Of a stretch of 64,000 nucleotides of DNA, positions 59,084 to 64,000 are shown piece after piece. This stretch comes from Bugula neritina (lineage: Eukaryota > Bryozoa > Gymnolaemata > Cheilostomatida > Bugulidae). The stretch is taken from positions 10,504,973 through 10,568,972 of the forward strand of contig OZ037770.1 in assembly GCA_964035545.1 (NCBI GenBank). Direction: 5' to 3'. The notes under the pieces were generated by a model. That model did not search any database. It was given only the letters and a program-made list of their open reading frames with translations, and was not told the origin of the DNA. The position numbers and the translations under genes were made by a program. Every line of letters starts with the position of its first letter. Position 1 is the stretch's first letter.

Positions 59084-61472
59084 TTACTGCCGTGGTCTGT
59101 TTCCTTCTAAAGTCTGTCTCATGATGTCATTGGCCGTCTGCAACTCTACAATTTTCTGCTCCGTGGTCCTCATCCACTCCTTGTACATCGTCTGCCATCT
59201 GCTCTGAAGCTCCTCTTTTGTCTTTTCCATTTGAGTACAATGCTCTGCTTCCATATGACTTGCCTTTTCTATTAGATGAGAAGATAAAATAGGTCTATCA
59301 GTCTCTTTATAAGGCACTAGAGTCAAAATGTCACAATAATAGTAAATCGTTGTTAATTATATGACATATTTGAAGGTATAATATTCAAAAAAATTTCACA
59401 AGAATTTAAGCAAAGATCTTATCGTTTTTCTAAAAAATATAGTTTAAATGAATTCAAATTTAGTCTTATTTGCAGTATAAATAACATGTTTGCCAGTGCT
59501 CTCAACGTATATTATATTATAAAGGATTATAGAGAATAATATAATTATATGACATATTATAAAATTTGAAAAATATGATGCAATTATATATAACATATAG
59601 GCTAAAAACATTGTGTAGCTTCATATGTATATAAAATAAAATATCAAATTATAGCGTAACTGTAACTCTAATAGTGTATAGTATTGGATAGGAAGCAACT
59701 GTAATCTACAGCTTATAAAAAAAGTTTTTGCACAAAGTCATGGGTTTGAGCCCAACAAAGGCCATTGGTGATTTGAGGAGGAGCAGCTAGTCATAATTGC
59801 TCATGCACCATCTGAATAAATCCTTAACACAATTTAACAAAGCTCGTTCTAATAGGAGTTGGTTTTCTAACAGGATGGTGACTATATAAGCGTATAGCAT
59901 TGAATAGAATACTAGTAATACATTATAGCGTATTCTATGTCAGCAACACTTGTCTTCGCTTACCATAAGCATCGTTAAGTTTTCCATGGAGCTGCTCATT
60001 TTCCATGAGTAGCGCTGTATTCATTGACTCCACTTCTACGAGCTTAGTCTGAAGAGCAAGTATTACCTCTTCATGGTAACATTCTGCATGATGTTGAGGG
60101 GATGACTCCAGCTTGGCTTTACTCAACTCTGTTCTTAGCTGTAAAGAAAAATCAATATAACCATGACAGTAATAAGTATAAGATTTAGTTGTATGTGTTT
60201 GTTTTCTTTTGTCCCATCAATAAATTTAATAAAAAAGTAGATAATGTAGAGTTGTAGTTTTAAGATTTCCCAGTAGTCCTCATTATAGTGTAATGGTTAT
60301 CGCGCCAGCTTGTAAGCCCATGAGGTGTGCGGTTTAAATCCTAATGGGACAAACATGTCACCAAAAATGAGGCGATAGTGGGGTCCACATTTTTCTGGTA
60401 ACAATGCTATAGGGAAGGTGCACGAGGGTGTATTATACAGTTAAAGACCTTCGACCTACTTATTGAGTGTCAAATGGTACTACTTTGCTTCATTATTCTA
60501 CATCGCAAGCTAACATAAACGGCATTTTTATATGTTTAAAATTAATAATTTTTTAATGTAAATTTAGCGTTTTTGGTGACAGTGGTATTTAAAAAAAATC
60601 TCTGCTCTCAGTGGTAAGATTGCTATAAAATATTTATGTTATGCAAAAATTATAGAGATTTCATAGCTCTATAAATGTCTAGATGTAAAGCTATAGAATA
60701 AATTCCTAGTATATGATAATTGCTGGACATAGGATACAACCACAAACAGTGCCTATGCATGGTATTGCTGACTACTTGACTTTGAAACTCCTCAGGTTTT
60801 ATAGGGTAACATAAAGATTTAATATTTAAGGTTTTAGTTCTGCTTAATTCAATTATCATCAGTGAATGATAGTTTCAAGGAAAAACAACTCCTTTAGACT
60901 CATTTAATGACCAATCTAAACTGTTGAATTCAAAACTAAAAAGTTTTGATTAATGAAACTTGTAGTGTTGAGTTAACTCAGCAGCCCCTGTGGTGCAAGG
61001 GTTTAGCGCGTCTGCTTGCTAGGTGGAAGTCTGTGGTTCGAACCCCGGTGGGGGGGGGGGCAAAGTTTTTACAAACCGAACCTATTTAGTAAAAATGCTC
61101 TACTGATTGCCAACCACTATTCATGGTTTGTGCGCCTCAGCTAGCTGCACCACTATTGCATCATGAAGCACTTTTGTTCTGTTATATGTGCTTGTTTCTT
61201 TAACATTTAATTACTAAATCTAATTAACTAAACAAACAAACAGGCAAGTGTGTATTCAAAACTTTACCTGTTCTACTTGCTGCTCTAACTTGTGATTGGT
61301 ATCAGGTGACTGCTTTAATTCTCTCTGAGGTATAGAAGTGGTGACAAACTCCTTCTCTCTCTTAATAAGTGTGGTGTTCTTGGCCTTCCGTAATTCATCT
61401 AGTTTACATTTTAGGCTCTTAACCTCTGCTTCCAAATCCTTGACCTTCCCTCTCAGCTCTTGCTCAACTTTT
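59084..61472 (-). CDS. Coiled-coil protein, C-terminal three exons (5' part outside the window or unseen)
   Basis: Exons from 5' to 3': 61472-61268, 60138-59964, 59316-59084, with GT-AG borders and consistent phases (the first begins with one base of a split codon). About 204 residues are visible, ending GNRPRQ and a TAA. The sequence is dominated by charged heptads (ELRGKVKDLEAEVKSLKCKL, LQTKLVEVESMN, MENEQLHGKL, HCTQMEKTKEELQSRW), so a long coiled coil is likely. MENEQLHGKL vaguely recalls microtubule- or centrosome-associated coiled-coil proteins such as the MTUS family, but coiled coils look alike and I do not assign it. Upstream exons were not found between 61473 and 64000. Introns hold SINE and tRNA-like repeats. 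Confidence 0.7.
59735..59900 (+). mobile_element. SINE copy in an intron of the coiled-coil gene
   Basis: B-box region gggtttgagccc, body gctagtcataattgctcatg and tail acaggatggtgactatataa match the family; the first part of the head is lost. Confidence 0.7.
60277..60349 (+). mobile_element. tRNA-like sequence (73 nt), probable SINE head
   Basis: tcctcat can pair with atggga across the unit. A-box-like tatagtgtaatggttatcgc and B-box-like ggtttaaatcc are at tRNA spacing. The anticodon stem does not form well, so it is more likely tRNA-derived than a tRNA gene. Confidence 0.45.
60984..61056 (+). mobile_element. tRNA-like sequence with strong B-box, probable SINE head
   Basis: gcccctgtggtgcaagggtt, then tagcgcgtctgc, and a B-box ggttcgaaccc. 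It is followed by G10 and a plain tail. The anticodon arm is imperfect. It is the best polymerase III promoter match in the window. Confidence 0.5.
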
Positions 61473-64000
61473 CTGTAGATAAACACCTAAGATGAAATTT
61501 TCTGCTGTAAGCCGATACATCGAAAAAGCAAAGCATTTTCCAACACAAAATAATATAATTAAAAAGTTTCATTTTTGAAGTTGTCTTTTCTCTTTTGGGT
61601 TTTTAAGGGGCTAAAGACTGTACCTCACATCATGTTGAAAGCAAGATTTGAGGGCCATTGCTGTGACGCAGAGGTAATTATATGACCAGGCATGCTCCCT
61701 GACATCATAAAATCGCCTTCAAAACCCTTGACTTTTGCCACACTAAGACTGTGTTAAACCATATATTATAGGCCACGCCTACTCTCTATGACATATATAA
61801 CTACTACTTTATAAAATAAGAGGATTATGGCTGCTTTGTCAGACAAATTTTGGCAATCAACAGCAAAAACTGTCTGGAATGTATTTACTTTTTAGTGCTT
61901 TGTAACCATAGCAACGTCTGTATGCAAGGAAAGTCACGTACTGAAAGTAATACAATAAGTAATTTGCTATAGTAAAATTACTAAGATAATAAAACTGTGG
62001 TTAACGAGTTATCATATTGCATCACTGATTTTCAGCTGTATTACAGTTTTTAAAGTACCTAAATTTATCTTTCACGCAGAGTGTAATGGTGAATTAAGAG
62101 TATTGTTCAATATTGTAAGTATATATAGAACTAGTAGCTGTGCATGAAACCTGCTTTTGCAACCAAAGGAGCTTCTAATACCATTGTTTATTCGAAAATC
62201 TTATACCCTTACCTTTGATTTTCAAGTTATAATCAGCTAATCCTTAACGTTGGTTTTAAGGTGTCATTATGTGAATGATTACCAATTATATCAATTTGAT
62301 TGAATACCTGATGCTAATAATTAGTTATTATCATAATTATTATATAAGCTCTATATAACGAAATAATAATAATTATTAAGTTACTTTTGTTCATTGCTGT
62401 AGCCAGTAGTCCCACCAGAAATTCTCCTTATTGGCTTAGACATCACCTCAAAACTCCTTGTCTTTAGCCCATGCAATATTCAAACATTAATCAAACTTTT
62501 CTTAGCATTGATAAAATAAAGTAACAGTCAGCTTTCCTTATTCAATGCCTAGTTACTTAAGTAGGAAACATAATCAATGCACCTTCGCAGTGAATAATTG
62601 ACCTTTGTCAAGTGGATACTGAGATAATAGCATTGATAATAAGCTTAGCTAAAGAGCTACTTGCGCGAATATAATAACCTATTATTGCACTGGCACGTAG
62701 CTAAATTCGTTTTGGTATTTCACGTTAATCCCTCTTATTGAAGCCTTTCATCAATCACAAGGGCTCAAACAATTCAGACTTACGATAATTACTTGATGGA
62801 TTTTTATTGCACTGCAAGAATGAACTTTAAAAATTTCCCAGGTGTCTATGAAGTGAACTAAATTTTCTCTACATTGTTCTGCCAAGTCAAGATGAATTTC
62901 AAATATATTGCAATAAAATTTGCGATTGTTTAAAGAGCTTAATGATTATTGTAATTGCTGTGTTTTACAGTTAAATATAATTTATACGAATGAAATTAAT
63001 TAAAAGGAAACTTGGTCTTTAAAAGTCTGAGTGTGTTGAAAAACATTTTCATTAATCACCTATTGTTAGGTAATAGTTATGAATAATTAAAACTACACTT
63101 TGACTTGAAGCTACATGCACATTTAATTTTTTGTTAAAAAGAATAAAAAGCATTTTTTGCAACAAAAATATGGCTTAATTAGCAGCAGTTTTGCTAGACC
63201 GCTGTATTCATGCAAGCAATGTTTGCAGATTTGTGGATTACCATGTTTGACGATTAACTATCACGGAGTTTTTCAGAAACTGAATTTTTGCTGATTCATT
63301 GCATTAAATCAAATGCAACGAATCAACAAAAAAATATTTCTTTTTCCAAACACATGTTGCATCACAGGCATATTGTTTCTGTTTTTCTAACAAACACAAG
63401 AGAACAATCAAAAACCTAATACTTTTACTAGATTATGCAATGTAACAAGGGCGTTATAAACTCCCATAGCAGTTACACCCAGTTTTGCAAGGCATGCAGT
63501 TGTGGCTGAACCACTATTATAAAAAATGAAAGTTACTGGTGCCCAGGTTATATATTTATTCCTGCATTGACTGCTGTAACAACTAGAGACATGCACAAAA
63601 CAAAACATTAATTATTTGCTAATGAACTATAAAACTATATAAACAACAAAATTATATATAAACATAAATAATAATAAAACCACCTTTTGTCTCTTTAGTG
63701 GCGTAGCTATTGACTTGTGCAATGTAACCAACTAACTAATTACAATAGCTAAAAAAGCATAGCTAGTGGAACCTACTATACCTAGCTATAACTCTACACC
63801 TGCATGTGTTAATGGGGTACACCCTATAATAGCAGGTTACATAAACTGCTCAAATTTGAATCAGTCTATAAATACTGAGCTTGCTATAACATATATGTAT
63901 ATAGATTTATGCTAGCTATAGCACTGAAAAGTGCTTGTTACTACGGTGGTCTTTCGCTGAAACATCAAATTTAGTATATAATATGAAAGTATAGAGAGTA
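61473..64000. other. Right end of the window, no feature supported
   Basis: AT-rich sequence presumably inside or upstream of the coiled-coil gene. I searched both strands for further heptad-rich exons and found none I would defend; the 66-codon frame at 63408-63608 (minus) shows no family signature. Confidence 0.4.

Noticed and set aside
60984-61056. Functional tRNA gene
   Set aside because: Good B-box but imperfect anticodon stem and acceptor pairing, with a poly-G interruption; other similar relics nearby indicate tRNA-derived repeats.

Overview
The window is nuclear DNA from an intron-rich, AT-rich animal genome, most likely an invertebrate. Every multi-exon gene can be assembled by conserved protein content, GT-AG splice sites and matching codon phase. 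One gene also contains what looks like a U12-type AT-AC intron, so the minor spliceosome is retained. Sponge, cnidarian and tunicate all remain possible; the sequence alone does not decide.

Layout. Positions 1-1259 hold the 3' end of an LTR retrotransposon (open reading frame tail, polypurine tract, 3' LTR). Positions 2010-12150 and 13160-17900 are two copies of a segmental duplication. Copy A holds an intact 8-exon RING/B-box/coiled-coil/beta-propeller (TRIM-like) gene (3634-9247). Copy B keeps only the RING and B-box exons (15170-15988), because a deletion of about 5.5 kb removed the rest. Both have a conserved upstream block with a perfect NF-kappaB consensus site. Copy A also carries a dead piece of an exportin-4 exon, so the duplicated unit included the 3' end of its convergent neighbour. 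That neighbour is a complete 23-exon exportin-4 (XPO4) gene on the minus strand, 34534-17912, about 1155 codons.

Positions 35.8-57 kb hold a second local family: secreted proteins with a signal peptide, a PAN/apple-like cysteine domain, a threonine-rich mucin-like stalk and a C-terminal fucolectin/F5-8C-like domain. They lie as two convergent pairs: P1 (+, 39076-43441) with M1 (-, 48457-45715), then P2 (+, a pseudogene, 50732-52459) with M2 (-, 56793-54418). An orphan signal-peptide exon lies upstream at 36175. The right end (59084-61472, minus) carries the last three exons of a coiled-coil protein.

The most notable non-protein feature is a retrozyme-like element at 38144-38534: two direct repeats 272 bp apart, each with a complete hammerhead ribozyme core, flanked by (TA)n tracts. 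A third hammerhead lies in opposite orientation at 44983-45029. Other mobile DNA includes several copies of a tRNA-derived SINE family, MITE-like elements with terminal inverted repeats (one hAT-like with a perfect 8-bp target duplication, one Harbinger-like whose empty site survives in the paralogous gene), a LINE 3' fragment and many minisatellites. The two internal duplications allow insertions and deletions to be dated relative to one another.
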